NCBI GenBank assembly: GCA_019115605.1
Contig: DXDG01000003.1
Span: forward strand, 62,001 to 126,000
Length of the DNA: 64,000 nucleotides
Source of the DNA: Candidatus Alistipes faecigallinarum
Lineage (GTDB): Bacteria; Bacteroidota; Bacteroidia; Bacteroidales; Rikenellaceae
Reading direction: 5' to 3'
Part shown: in pieces, positions 7,379 through 15,759 of the stretch
Position numbering within the stretch: the first letter of the stretch is position 1
How the letters are laid out: each line of letters begins with the position of its first letter
The notes under the pieces: generated by a model
Databases searched by the model: none
The model's input: the letters and a program-made list of their open reading frames with translations, nothing else
Told to the model about the DNA's origin: nothing
Translations under genes and position numbers: made by a program

Positions 7379-9391
7379 TTATTTTTGCGGTTCGGGTACG
7401 AAGCGGATGGCGCATCCGCCGCCCGAGGCCATGCGGATCTGCAGCGAGTCGCCGGCAACGACCTGGCGTTCACTGATCGCCACGTCGCAGGGGTTCGTCT
7501 TCCAGTCGGCCTTCTCGCCGTCGGCGTAGATCTGCGCCTTGTAACTCGTCTGCGGGTCGAGGAAGTCCAGTGCGACGGTCAGCGTGCGGGGGGTCTCGTC
7601 GGTGATGGCACCAAGGAACCACTCCTGCGAATCACGCTTCTGGCGCGCGAAGACGCAGTAGTCGCCGATGACGGCCTGGGGCACGAGAGTGCGCTCCCAG
7701 TCGGTCGCCACGTCGCGGATGAAGGCGAAGGCGGGCTGCCCGGCGTAGTGCTCCGGGAGGTCCGAAGCCATCTGCATCGGGCTGTAGATCACCACATACT
7801 GAGCCAGCTCGCGGGCAATGGTCGACTGTACGCGGGCAAAGGGCGATATGGGATTCGAGAAGTCGAATGTGCCGAACGTGTAGTCCATCGGTCCGGCCAG
7901 ACCGCGCAGGAACGGTACGACGGTCGTATGCTCGGGCGGGTTGCCGCCGTCGGGCGACCAGGCGTTGTACTCCTGGCCGCGCACACCCTCCTGGGTCATC
8001 AGGTTGGGCCAGGTGCGTTCGAGGCCCGTCGGCATGACGGGTTCGTGGTTGTCGATCATGATGTTGTAGCGGGCAGCCGTCTCGATCACCTTGCGGTAGT
8101 GGCGCACGCCGTATTGGCTGTCGTGGAGCTCCTTGCCGTCCATCAGGACATTGACATAACCGGTCTTGACGGCATGGATGCCGTAGCGGCGGCAGAAGGC
8201 GAAGGCCTCCTCCATCTGCGCCTCGTAGTTCTTCGTGTTGGCGCCCGTCTCGTGGTGGCCGATCAGCTGCACGCCCTTTTTGGCGGCGTAGTCGGCGATC
8301 CGGGCGATGTCGAAGTCGGGGTAGGGCTCCGCAAAGCGGATCTTGTCGCTGTTTTTGGTCCACTCGCCGTCCCAGCCGACGTTCCAGCCCTCGGCCAGCA
8401 CCCCTTCGATACCGTTCTCCGCGGCGAAGTCGATGTAGCGCATCATGTTTTCGGTCGTGGCGCCGTGGTTCGGGCCCTGTGCCCAGGTCTCCTGGAAGAG
8501 GTGCATCGACCACCAGATGCCGATGTACTTCATCGGGCGGATCCACGAGGTGTCCTCGATCTTCGAGGGCTCGTTGAGGTTGAGCATCAGCCGCGAGGTT
8601 ACGAGGTCGCCCGGCTTATCGCCGACGATGATCGTGCGCCACGGCGTGCGGAACGGCGTCCGGGCATAGACCTTCACGCCGTTCGACCAGGGCGTGAGGT
8701 AGCAGCGCAGCGTCGTGCCGCCATCCACGGGATAGAGGCTCATCTTGGCGTAGTCCGTCAGATTCGCCTCATGCAGCGCGAGGAACTCCCCGTCGGCGCA
8801 CTCGATCGTCAGCGGCGTATTCACCGTATCCATCTGCGAGATGGGCGTGTGGCGGGCGATGCTCTCGTAGTAGGGCTCGCGCGTGGGCATCCACCAGGCC
8901 ATGTGGTCCTCCGGGAAGCGGAACTCGGTCAGCTCGTCCATGATGACGAACTCCCCGAGGCCGGGCTGTTCGGGAAACTCGCAGCGGAATCCCATGCCGT
9001 CGTCGAAGAGGCGGAAGACCACGTCGAAGCGGCGGTTCGGGGCCTGCTGCTCGCGCAGCGAGACGGTCAGTTCGTTGTAGTGGTTGCGGACGAAGTGCTC
9101 CTCGCCCCAGACCTGTTCCCAGGTCTCGTCGAAGGAGTCCGTTTCCGTGCCGCAGATCTCCAGCCCGTCGCGCAGGGCCGGAGCATCCTTCAGTTCGAAG
9201 CCCAGTGTCGAGAAGTCGAGCAGGGCTTTCCCCTCGCGGTGGAGCGTGTAGCCGACGCGGCCGTCGCGCACGGAGACCTCCAGCGAGAGGCTCCCGTCGG
9301 GCGAGCTGACCGAGGCGCTGCGGGGGCTGCATCCCGTCGCGAGACCGAGCGCCGCAGCGGCGGCGGCAATCAGCGTAAGGTATCGTTTCAT
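7379..9391 (-). CDS. GH97 glycoside hydrolase, inverting (SusB-like alpha-glucosidase) type
   Basis: 670 aa with a lipobox (MKRYLTLIAAAAAALGLATGC), so probably a periplasmic lipoprotein. It has the N-terminal beta-sandwich (SVSSPDGSLSLEVSV), the (beta/alpha)8 barrel with the catalytic loops NHEPVMPTGLERTWPN, GQEYNAW and PPEHTTVVPF, and a C-terminal beta domain. At the position where retaining GH97 enzymes carry a nucleophile Asp, this protein has Gly411 (VKTGYV), as in SusB-type inverting alpha-glucosidases. GH97 members cleave alpha-glucosides or alpha-galactosides. It is followed by the CE2-like gene and preceded by a metallophosphoesterase 14 bases upstream. A second GH97 with the other active-site type lies in the same operon. 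Confidence 0.92.
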   Translation of the reverse strand: MKRYLTLIAAAAAALGLATGCSPRSASVSSPDGSLSLEVSVRDGRVGYTLHREGKALLDFSTLGFELKDAPALRDGLEICGTETDSFDETWEQVWGEEHFVRNHYNELTVSLREQQAPNRRFDVVFRLFDDGMGFRCEFPEQPGLGEFVIMDELTEFRFPEDHMAWWMPTREPYYESIARHTPISQMDTVNTPLTIECADGEFLALHEANLTDYAKMSLYPVDGGTTLRCYLTPWSNGVKVYARTPFRTPWRTIIVGDKPGDLVTSRLMLNLNEPSKIEDTSWIRPMKYIGIWWSMHLFQETWAQGPNHGATTENMMRYIDFAAENGIEGVLAEGWNVGWDGEWTKNSDKIRFAEPYPDFDIARIADYAAKKGVQLIGHHETGANTKNYEAQMEEAFAFCRRYGIHAVKTGYVNVLMDGKELHDSQYGVRHYRKVIETAARYNIMIDNHEPVMPTGLERTWPNLMTQEGVRGQEYNAWSPDGGNPPEHTTVVPFLRGLAGPMDYTFGTFDFSNPISPFARVQSTIARELAQYVVIYSPMQMASDLPEHYAGQPAFAFIRDVATDWERTLVPQAVIGDYCVFARQKRDSQEWFLGAITDETPRTLTVALDFLDPQTSYKAQIYADGEKADWKTNPCDVAISERQVVAGDSLQIRMASGGGCAIRFVPEPQK

Positions 9392-9405
9392 CGTGTCGTT
9401 GGTTT

Positions 9406-10902
9406 TTATTCGTTCGGGTTTTCGGCGGCCGGGCGGAAGGTGTAACCCTCCTTCCCGGACCACAGGTAGCGGTTGCCGAAGCGGTCCTCGACCTCCACGC
9501 GCACGTCGGCTTCGGGCGACGAGGGTACGGCCATGAAGAGGTGCTCGGTGCGGTCGGCGCCGATATACTTGTATTTGAACTCCTGGCTGTGGAGGGCGAC
9601 ATAGTCGGCGATCGAGGCGTCGTAACCCGTATATTGGGTCATCTCGCCCCGCGGCTCGCCGTTCTCGTACCAGCGCACCTTCCAGGCCGGGTCGTAGTTC
9701 CAGACATTGACCGTTACGGCCTCCGGCTTGCGACGGTCGGCCCCCACGGCGTAGGCCGAGAACTGACGGCCGCGGTCGTAATCGACGGCCTTCCAGTACC
9801 AGGTCAGCTTGTCGCCGTCGGCCTCGTAGACGGCATATCCCGCCGGAATGCCGTCCATGCTCCAGGGAGTCTGCCAGAAGAGCGTGCTCAACGGGGCGTG
9901 CACATGCTCGAAGACATGCTCCACGGGCCGGTAGTTCTCGTTGTAGTGCTCGTGGGCCGAGAGAATGTGCGCCCGGTAGGGTTCGAGCAGCTTGTAGAGC
10001 GCCCGGCGGTTGTTGAGCACCTTGTTGGCCTCCTCCTTGCCCCATTCACCCTGCCGTGCGGCGCGCGACCAGGTGGGGATGTGGAAGCAGACAACGACGG
10101 TGCGGCCGTGCGGTACGGCTGCAAGGTCCTCTTCAAGCCATCGGAGCTGCCGCTCTTCGAGGTACCCCGTGTAGAGGTATCCGCGGGCAAGGAAAAAGAC
10201 GTCGTCGAGGACGACATAGTGGATCCGGCCGCGGTCGAAGGAGTAGTAGGTGGGTCCGAAACGCTCCTTGAACGACTCTTTCGAGTAGTCGTTCGACCGG
10301 GCATCGACATCCATGTCGTGGTTGCCGAAGACGTAGAAGAAGGGTGTGCCACTTTCGGCGAGCGCATCGCGCACGGGTTCGAAGAGCAGCGGCTTGCGGG
10401 TGATGTCGCCGATGATGTCGCCGCAGGCGACGCCGAAGGTCTCCATGCCGTCCGCAGCCGTTCGCCGCATGTCGGCGGCAGCACGGCGGACGCTGTCGAG
10501 CTCCTGCTCGAAGTAGACCTGCGGATCGGCCACGAGGAGCAGCCGGTGGCGTGTCATATCCTTCGCGGAGCGCCGGAGCGTGAAGTCGTAATGCGCCGGC
10601 TGCTCCGGGTCGATGCGACGGTAGAGCGTGGCGGCACCCTCCCGGGCGGGAATCTCATAGCCGTCGGGCAGGGTCAGGTAGACGAATTCCGCCTCCTCGG
10701 TGGCCGGCAGGCGATAGCAACCCCGGCGGTCGGTTTCGACGAAGCGGTGCCCGTCCGTAACGCGGACTCCGGCCACGCCCCGGCCCTCTGCCGTTACGCG
10801 GCCCCGCAACTCCCTCGGGGCGCCCGCCGCCGGGGCTGCAAAGAGCAGCCCCGAGGCGAGCAACGCTCCCGCGAGAAGTGCTTTCAGCAGGCAGCCTTTC
10901 AT
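9406..10902 (-). CDS. secreted calcineurin-like metallophosphoesterase
   Basis: 498 aa with a signal peptide (about residues 1-28). An N-terminal beta-sandwich (RELRGRVTAEGRGVAGVRV, carboxypeptidase-regulatory-like) is followed by the metallophosphatase core: a shifted first motif VADPQVYFEQ, GDIIGD, FGNHDMDVDA, CFHIPTW and SAHEHYNENY with metal-binding Asp, Asn and His residues. A C-terminal beta domain follows. This three-part layout is common in Bacteroidota PULs and other surface systems. It could remove phosphate or cleave phosphodiesters on the PUL glycan, but no substrate can be assigned. It lies between the two GH97 genes (6 and 14 bases). Confidence 0.85.
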   Translation of the reverse strand: MKGCLLKALLAGALLASGLLFAAPAAGAPRELRGRVTAEGRGVAGVRVTDGHRFVETDRRGCYRLPATEEAEFVYLTLPDGYEIPAREGAATLYRRIDPEQPAHYDFTLRRSAKDMTRHRLLLVADPQVYFEQELDSVRRAAADMRRTAADGMETFGVACGDIIGDITRKPLLFEPVRDALAESGTPFFYVFGNHDMDVDARSNDYSKESFKERFGPTYYSFDRGRIHYVVLDDVFFLARGYLYTGYLEERQLRWLEEDLAAVPHGRTVVVCFHIPTWSRAARQGEWGKEEANKVLNNRRALYKLLEPYRAHILSAHEHYNENYRPVEHVFEHVHAPLSTLFWQTPWSMDGIPAGYAVYEADGDKLTWYWKAVDYDRGRQFSAYAVGADRRKPEAVTVNVWNYDPAWKVRWYENGEPRGEMTQYTGYDASIADYVALHSQEFKYKYIGADRTEHLFMAVPSSPEADVRVEVEDRFGNRYLWSGKEGYTFRPAAENPNE

Positions 10903-10908
10903 CGTCCG

Positions 10909-12873
10909 CTACTTTTCAGGGGTCAGTATGGCGGCCCATCCGCCTCCGGAGGCGAGGTGGATCGTCATGCGGTCGTTGCGGCTTACGGCACGCTCCGCCG
11001 TGCGGAAATCCTGGGCATAGACATCGGCATTCACGCCGTCCTCGAAACTCTGCATGCGGTAGCTGCCCTCGCCGAGGAACGAGAGGTCGATCTCCAGATC
11101 GCGGCCCGTCCAGTCGGTGATGGCGCCGATGTACCACTTGTCGCCGTTGCGGCGTGCCACGGCGACATACTCGCCGGCCGAGGCGTGCAGGGCCACGATC
11201 TCGTCCCAGACGGTAGGTATGGCGGCGATGAATCCGGTGAACTCGGGCGTGCGGAGGTAGTGCGACGGCGAGTCGCAGAGCATCTGCAGCGGACTTTCGT
11301 AGACGACGTAGAGTGCCGCCTGATGGGCGCGGGTTCCCTGGCTCATGGGGTGGCTCCAGCTGATCGAGAAGTCGGCGGCCGTGGCGTTCACCGTGGCGCC
11401 AGGCGTGTAGTCCATCGGGCCGGCAACCATGCGCGTGAAGGGAAGCACGCAGTCATGTCCCGGGGTGATATCCTTCGAGCACTTGTCGTTCTCCATGCCG
11501 TAAACACCCTCGAACGACAGGACGTTGGGGTATTTGCGCTGCAGGCCCGCAGGCTTGAACGAACCGTGGTAGTCGACCAGTAGCCCGCGGTCGAAGGCCG
11601 CCCGGGCGATCTGCTCGTAGAAATTGACCATCTCCTGGTCGGAGCGCTGCATGAAGTCGATCTTGATGCCCTTGACACCCCATTTCTGATAGGTGTCGAG
11701 GATGCCTTCGAGATCCTTCTTCATCGGGTTCCAGAGCGTCCAGAGCACGACGCCGACCCCCTTTTCGTTGCCGTAGCGGATGATCTCCTGCAGATCGACC
11801 TCCTTGCGCGGCTCGCGGATGTTGAGCGTGCTCACGGACCAGCCCTCGTCAAGGAGGATGTACTCGATGCCGTACTTTGCGGCGAAGTCGATGAAATACT
11901 TGTAGGTTGCGGTGTTCACGCCGGACTGGAAATCGACCCCGTAGACGTTGAGCCCGTTCCACCAGTCCCAGGCGATCTTTCCGGGACGCACCCACGAGGC
12001 ATCACCCTCGATGGCCGGGGCGGCCAGCTGGTAGGGAAGGTAGTTTTCGAGCAGCTCGCGGTCGCTACCGTCGATCGTAACCACACGCCACGGATAGGTA
12101 CGCGTGCCCTTCGTCGCGGCGATGTAGTCGGCCTTGCGCAGGAACTCCTCGTTGCGGTCCGAACCCTCCTTCAGGCGGCTTTCGAGCACCACGGGCGGAA
12201 ACTCCGCATGGAGCTTGCTGCCCTCGCCTCCGAAGAGGAACATGCAGGGGTAATCCTCCAGATCGGTCTCCGTAACGACCATGCGCGTGCCCTGGGGCGT
12301 GGCGAAGTAGACCGGCAGGAAGGCATAGACCGAACGCTCGAGCTCCGAGAGGCGCTTGCGCTCGAAGAAGGCTTCGCAGTGGGAGATGAAGTCCGGGTTG
12401 CGCTCGCGGGTCCAGTAGGTGTCGTTGTCGGCGGCGAAATTGAACTCCGCAGTCTCGTCCACGACCACCGCATCACCCTTGCGCGAGGTCTCGAAGCGGT
12501 AGGCCACACCATTGTCATAGACGCGCATGCGCAGGGCCCAGTCGCCGCGGAAGGCGATTTCGAGTTCGTTGCAGCGGTCGTGCAGCTCGCGGAACTTGGT
12601 GGGGACCTCGGCCGTCGAACGCTCGTCGATGGCCTTCGTCCGGGCACTCCGTACGGCCGGCGCCGCTCCCAGGGGAACCTCTCCGGCAAAGGTCATCCCG
12701 ATACGGCTCTCGTCGAGCAGCGGCTCGCCGGCTCGCGAGGCGCTCCAGCGCAGCTCGGGGTAGGTAGAGACCTTGACCTCGATCTGTCCGTCGGGTGAGG
12801 CGACCTTGTAATCCTTGGCTGATATCGCGGTTGCGGCCGTCAGCGCAGCGGCAAGAAGAAGCAGTTGTTTCAT
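10909..12873 (-). CDS. GH97 glycoside hydrolase, retaining (alpha-galactosidase-like) type
   Basis: 654 aa; the ATG at 12873 was chosen because it gives a clean signal peptide (MKQLLLLAAALTAATAISA). It has the same three-domain GH97 layout as its neighbour. The barrel contains VKGIKIDFMQRSDQ, where Asp406 aligns with the nucleophile of the characterised retaining Bacteroides enzyme BtGH97b, an alpha-galactosidase. The partner loop is SFEGVYGMEND and the end of the barrel GPMDYTPGA. Retention with alpha-galactosidase activity is therefore the best prediction. It is the first enzyme of the pair in transcription order, 31 bases after the GHL10-like lipoprotein and 6 bases before the phosphoesterase. 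Confidence 0.93.
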   Translation of the reverse strand: MKQLLLLAAALTAATAISAKDYKVASPDGQIEVKVSTYPELRWSASRAGEPLLDESRIGMTFAGEVPLGAAPAVRSARTKAIDERSTAEVPTKFRELHDRCNELEIAFRGDWALRMRVYDNGVAYRFETSRKGDAVVVDETAEFNFAADNDTYWTRERNPDFISHCEAFFERKRLSELERSVYAFLPVYFATPQGTRMVVTETDLEDYPCMFLFGGEGSKLHAEFPPVVLESRLKEGSDRNEEFLRKADYIAATKGTRTYPWRVVTIDGSDRELLENYLPYQLAAPAIEGDASWVRPGKIAWDWWNGLNVYGVDFQSGVNTATYKYFIDFAAKYGIEYILLDEGWSVSTLNIREPRKEVDLQEIIRYGNEKGVGVVLWTLWNPMKKDLEGILDTYQKWGVKGIKIDFMQRSDQEMVNFYEQIARAAFDRGLLVDYHGSFKPAGLQRKYPNVLSFEGVYGMENDKCSKDITPGHDCVLPFTRMVAGPMDYTPGATVNATAADFSISWSHPMSQGTRAHQAALYVVYESPLQMLCDSPSHYLRTPEFTGFIAAIPTVWDEIVALHASAGEYVAVARRNGDKWYIGAITDWTGRDLEIDLSFLGEGSYRMQSFEDGVNADVYAQDFRTAERAVSRNDRMTIHLASGGGWAAILTPEK

Positions 12874-12904
12874 GGTTCGTATTGTCGTTGGTTTCGTCAT
12901 TGCG

Positions 12905-14281
12905 TTATTCGTTCGCCCTGTCCTCGGCCAGGGCACGGTCGATACCGCGCTTGATGGCGGACCACTTGTTGTTGTTGATTACATGTACGATATCGAAGAC
13001 CATCAGTCCGGCCGTGCGTTTGAGACAGTAGTAGCAGGCCTCCTCGATGTCGAAATTCGGATCTGCGCACTGGATGGTGCCGTACATGGTGCAGGCGTTG
13101 CGCAACATGCGCTCGGCCCGGTTGATGGCGTACTCGACCGACTCGTTGTCATCGGCGCCGTAGATGCGTTCGAGGTAGGCGCCGAGCAGGAATGTATCGA
13201 GTTCTTCGGCGAATCCGGTCCGGTAGTAGTTGTTCGAGCACCAGATGTAGTAATAGCTTGATTCGACATCCTCAAGAGGCATGTATGAGTTGCTGGCCCA
13301 GTTCTGCCCGTTGGCATAGAGAGCTCCCCACCACGAGGCGGCCCAGTACTCGAGCTTCACGTCGGACTTGATGGCCTTGATTTCGCGGCGCACCTCGGCC
13401 ACGAAGTCGCGGATGATCATCGAGCGGAACTCCCACCACTGCTTGTAGTAGACGCCAGGAACGATATTTCCCGAGGCATCGTAGGTGAAGACGTCATCGG
13501 GCCAGGTGCCGACACTGGCCTTGATGTAATCCTCGAAAGCACTCTTCGAGGCCTCCGAGAAATCGCTCTGGTTGTCCGGGAAGCGGCAGTAGTCGAGTGC
13601 ATAGGCGTCGAAGTCGTAGTTGGTAACGATCTCGCGGATGAATTTCAACGCGAATTCGCGGACTTCGGGCAGCACCGGGTTGAGGAAGGCCGCCACCTTT
13701 GTGGGATCATCCTTGATATCCACCATCTGGCTGCCTCCGCCGCTGCGGGGCTTATTCTGCAGGCAGGTCATGCCTTCCCACTTCTTCGCATCCCGGTATA
13801 CGGGCCCCTGCCGGCGGTTGGGCATACCCATCGGGAAGATCGTCGTCGAGACGGTAACCTTCAGACCGCGCTTGTGGGCCTCGTCGAGGAAGAACTGCAG
13901 GTAGTCCCAGCCGCGGTTCGGAACGCTGACGTCGCCGATCTGCGTTGCCTGCGTCATGAACGAACTCTCGTAGAGGACATCGCCCTCGACGGGTTTTACG
14001 TCCACGACGATCTTGTTGAATCCGGCCTCCACGGTCTTGTCGAGCATCTCCGTAATGCCCTGCTGGGTCCGGAAGCGGTCGAAGTTGGCTTCGGCATCGA
14101 ACCACAGCATCTTCTCCTTTTCGCTTACCGGCTTGTCGTCCGGTTCGACGGGCTTCTCCTCGCCATCCTCTTCACCGCTGTCGATCGGCGGCGGGGTCTG
14201 GTGCTCCTCCGAGCAGGCGCCGGCCCCGATCAGCAGCAGGGCGCACAGCACCGGAAACAGTCGTTTGATTGTAAGGATCAT
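12905..14281 (-). CDS. GHL10-like (COG1649/DUF187-type) glycoside-hydrolase lipoprotein, copy 2
   Basis: 458 aa lipoprotein (lipobox GAGAC, then SEEHQTPPP and an acidic linker rich in Glu/Asp). The acidic residues right after Cys fit a Bacteroidota surface-export signal. The barrel begins MLWFDAEANFDRF, followed by DVKPVEGDVLYESSFM, VSTTIFPMG, an ALDYCRFPDNQSDF stretch with likely catalytic acidic residues, and LEYWAASWWGA. The family is poorly characterised; some members act on glycans. It is a clear tandem paralogue of the next gene upstream (14296-15597), with matching blocks along the whole length, so the pair probably arose by duplication and may differ in specificity. Confidence 0.75.
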   Translation of the reverse strand: MILTIKRLFPVLCALLLIGAGACSEEHQTPPPIDSGEEDGEEKPVEPDDKPVSEKEKMLWFDAEANFDRFRTQQGITEMLDKTVEAGFNKIVVDVKPVEGDVLYESSFMTQATQIGDVSVPNRGWDYLQFFLDEAHKRGLKVTVSTTIFPMGMPNRRQGPVYRDAKKWEGMTCLQNKPRSGGGSQMVDIKDDPTKVAAFLNPVLPEVREFALKFIREIVTNYDFDAYALDYCRFPDNQSDFSEASKSAFEDYIKASVGTWPDDVFTYDASGNIVPGVYYKQWWEFRSMIIRDFVAEVRREIKAIKSDVKLEYWAASWWGALYANGQNWASNSYMPLEDVESSYYYIWCSNNYYRTGFAEELDTFLLGAYLERIYGADDNESVEYAINRAERMLRNACTMYGTIQCADPNFDIEEACYYCLKRTAGLMVFDIVHVINNNKWSAIKRGIDRALAEDRANE

Positions 14282-14295
14282 GTCGTTTGTCGGTT

Positions 14296-15597
14296 TTATT
14301 GGTTCCGGGGTGCGGCATCCGTTTCAGCCTCTTCGGCCTCGGCGCGGTCTATGCCCCGCCGGATGGCATCCCAAAGGTTGTTGTCGATTACCTGTACGAT
14401 GTCGAAGACCATCACACCCTTTGTCTTCTGAAGACAAAGATACACCGCGTCGTCGAATTGGTCAAGATGGTTCTTCGCATAGAGCGATCCGTAGACCGTG
14501 CAGTCGCCCTGCACGTCGCGCAGCGAGCGGTTCAGACCGAACTCGATCGATTCGGGGTCGTCTGCGCCCCAGACACGCTCAAGATAGGTTCCCGTGATGA
14601 ATACGTCGAGCAGGTCGGCGAATCCGGCCTCCTTGTAGCCCGGCGTTGCCCAGCTGTCGAGGTACTCGCGCGAGAAGTCCGAGCGGGGACTTGCCCAGTT
14701 CTGTCCGTTTGCATGGATGGCATGGAGCCACGAGGCGGCCCAGTATTCGAGCTCTACGCCGGGCTGCAGCGAGTCGATTTCGCTGCGTACGCGGGCAATG
14801 AAGTTGCGGATGACCTTGGCGCGGTACTCCCACCACTGCTTGTAGTATTTGCCCGGGACGCGGTTTCCATCCTTGTCATAGGTGAAAATATCCTCCGGGA
14901 AGCGCTCGACGGCGTGTCCGAGGAACTTCTCGAAATCGCGGTGCGAGAACTCCGAAAAATCGGCCGTAGCACCCGGATAGCGGCAGTAGTCGAGGGCATA
15001 GGCATCGAAGCGGTATTTGGTGAGGATCTCGCGGACGAAGCGCAGGGCCCACTCCTGGTTCTCGGGCATCGCCGGGTTGAGGAAGGCGATATCGACGGGC
15101 TTGTCGTCGCGGATATCCATCATTCCTTCGGGTTTGTATTGGATGCAGGTGCGTCCGTCAAATGTCGAGTCGCGGTAGACGGGGCCCTGGCGGGTTGCCG
15201 TAAGTCCTACCGGGAAGATCGTCGTCGAGACGGTAACCCGCAGGTTGCGCTTGGCGGCTTCGTCGAGGAAGACCTGCAGGTAGTCCCAGGTGCGGTCTAC
15301 CTTCGTGCCGCGGAAATCCACAAGCTCGGGCATGAAGTCGCTTTTGTAAAGCACGTCGCCCTCGACGGGTTTCACATCGACGACGATGCGGTTGAATCCG
15401 GCCTCGACCGTGCGGTCGAGCCAGTAGCGGATCGAATCCTGCGAGGCGAAGCGTGCGAAGTTGGCCTCGGCATCGAACCAGAGGTATTTGGCGAATTTGC
15501 TCTCCCGGGCCTGGGGCGGATTCTGTGAGCCCCCGTTGCAGGCCGAGCATGCGACAGCCGCCAAAAGTGCTGCCAGAATGTGAATGCGGAATTTCAT
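14296..15597 (-). CDS. GHL10-like (COG1649/DUF187-type) glycoside-hydrolase lipoprotein, copy 1
   Basis: 433 aa lipoprotein (MKFRIHILAALLAAVACSAC). The core matches its downstream paralogue block by block: YLWFDAEANFARF, VVDVKPVEGDVLYKSDFM, VSTTIFPVG, ALDYCRYPGATADF, LEYWAASWLHA and QKTKGVMVFDIVQVI. The acidic residues in the DYCR(F/Y)P block are conserved in both copies. The linker after Cys is shorter and less acidic than in copy 2, so the two may be sorted differently. The genes are 14 bases apart. Upstream, a 162-base gap with a strong stem-loop separates this gene from the binding-protein genes. Confidence 0.75.
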   Translation of the reverse strand: MKFRIHILAALLAAVACSACNGGSQNPPQARESKFAKYLWFDAEANFARFASQDSIRYWLDRTVEAGFNRIVVDVKPVEGDVLYKSDFMPELVDFRGTKVDRTWDYLQVFLDEAAKRNLRVTVSTTIFPVGLTATRQGPVYRDSTFDGRTCIQYKPEGMMDIRDDKPVDIAFLNPAMPENQEWALRFVREILTKYRFDAYALDYCRYPGATADFSEFSHRDFEKFLGHAVERFPEDIFTYDKDGNRVPGKYYKQWWEYRAKVIRNFIARVRSEIDSLQPGVELEYWAASWLHAIHANGQNWASPRSDFSREYLDSWATPGYKEAGFADLLDVFITGTYLERVWGADDPESIEFGLNRSLRDVQGDCTVYGSLYAKNHLDQFDDAVYLCLQKTKGVMVFDIVQVIDNNLWDAIRRGIDRAEAEEAETDAAPRNQ

Positions 15598-15709
15598 AAA
15601 CCTAACTACTGATGTATGAATCGGATTTGTCGTTTTGCCATTTTAAAAGATCCGCATCTCTCCGGCCGGGGCGGCCCCGGGCCGGAAAAACGCGGATTGT
15701 AAAGGGTTT

Positions 15710-15748
15710 CGGGAAAACGCCGTCCGCCGTGCGGACAGCATTTTCCCG
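15710..15748. terminator. strong intra-operon stem-loop without U-tract
   Basis: Near-perfect 18-bp inverted repeat (arms 15710-15727 and 15731-15748; one arm begins CGGGAAAACGC, the other ends CATTTTCCCG). It lies in the gap between the SusD-side lipoprotein gene and the first GHL10 gene. Neither side carries a T-run, so it looks more like an mRNA 3'-end protector or processing site than a full terminator. A second GC-rich inverted repeat lies near 15661-15685. Confidence 0.6.
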
Positions 15749-15759
15749 AAGAAGAGGTC

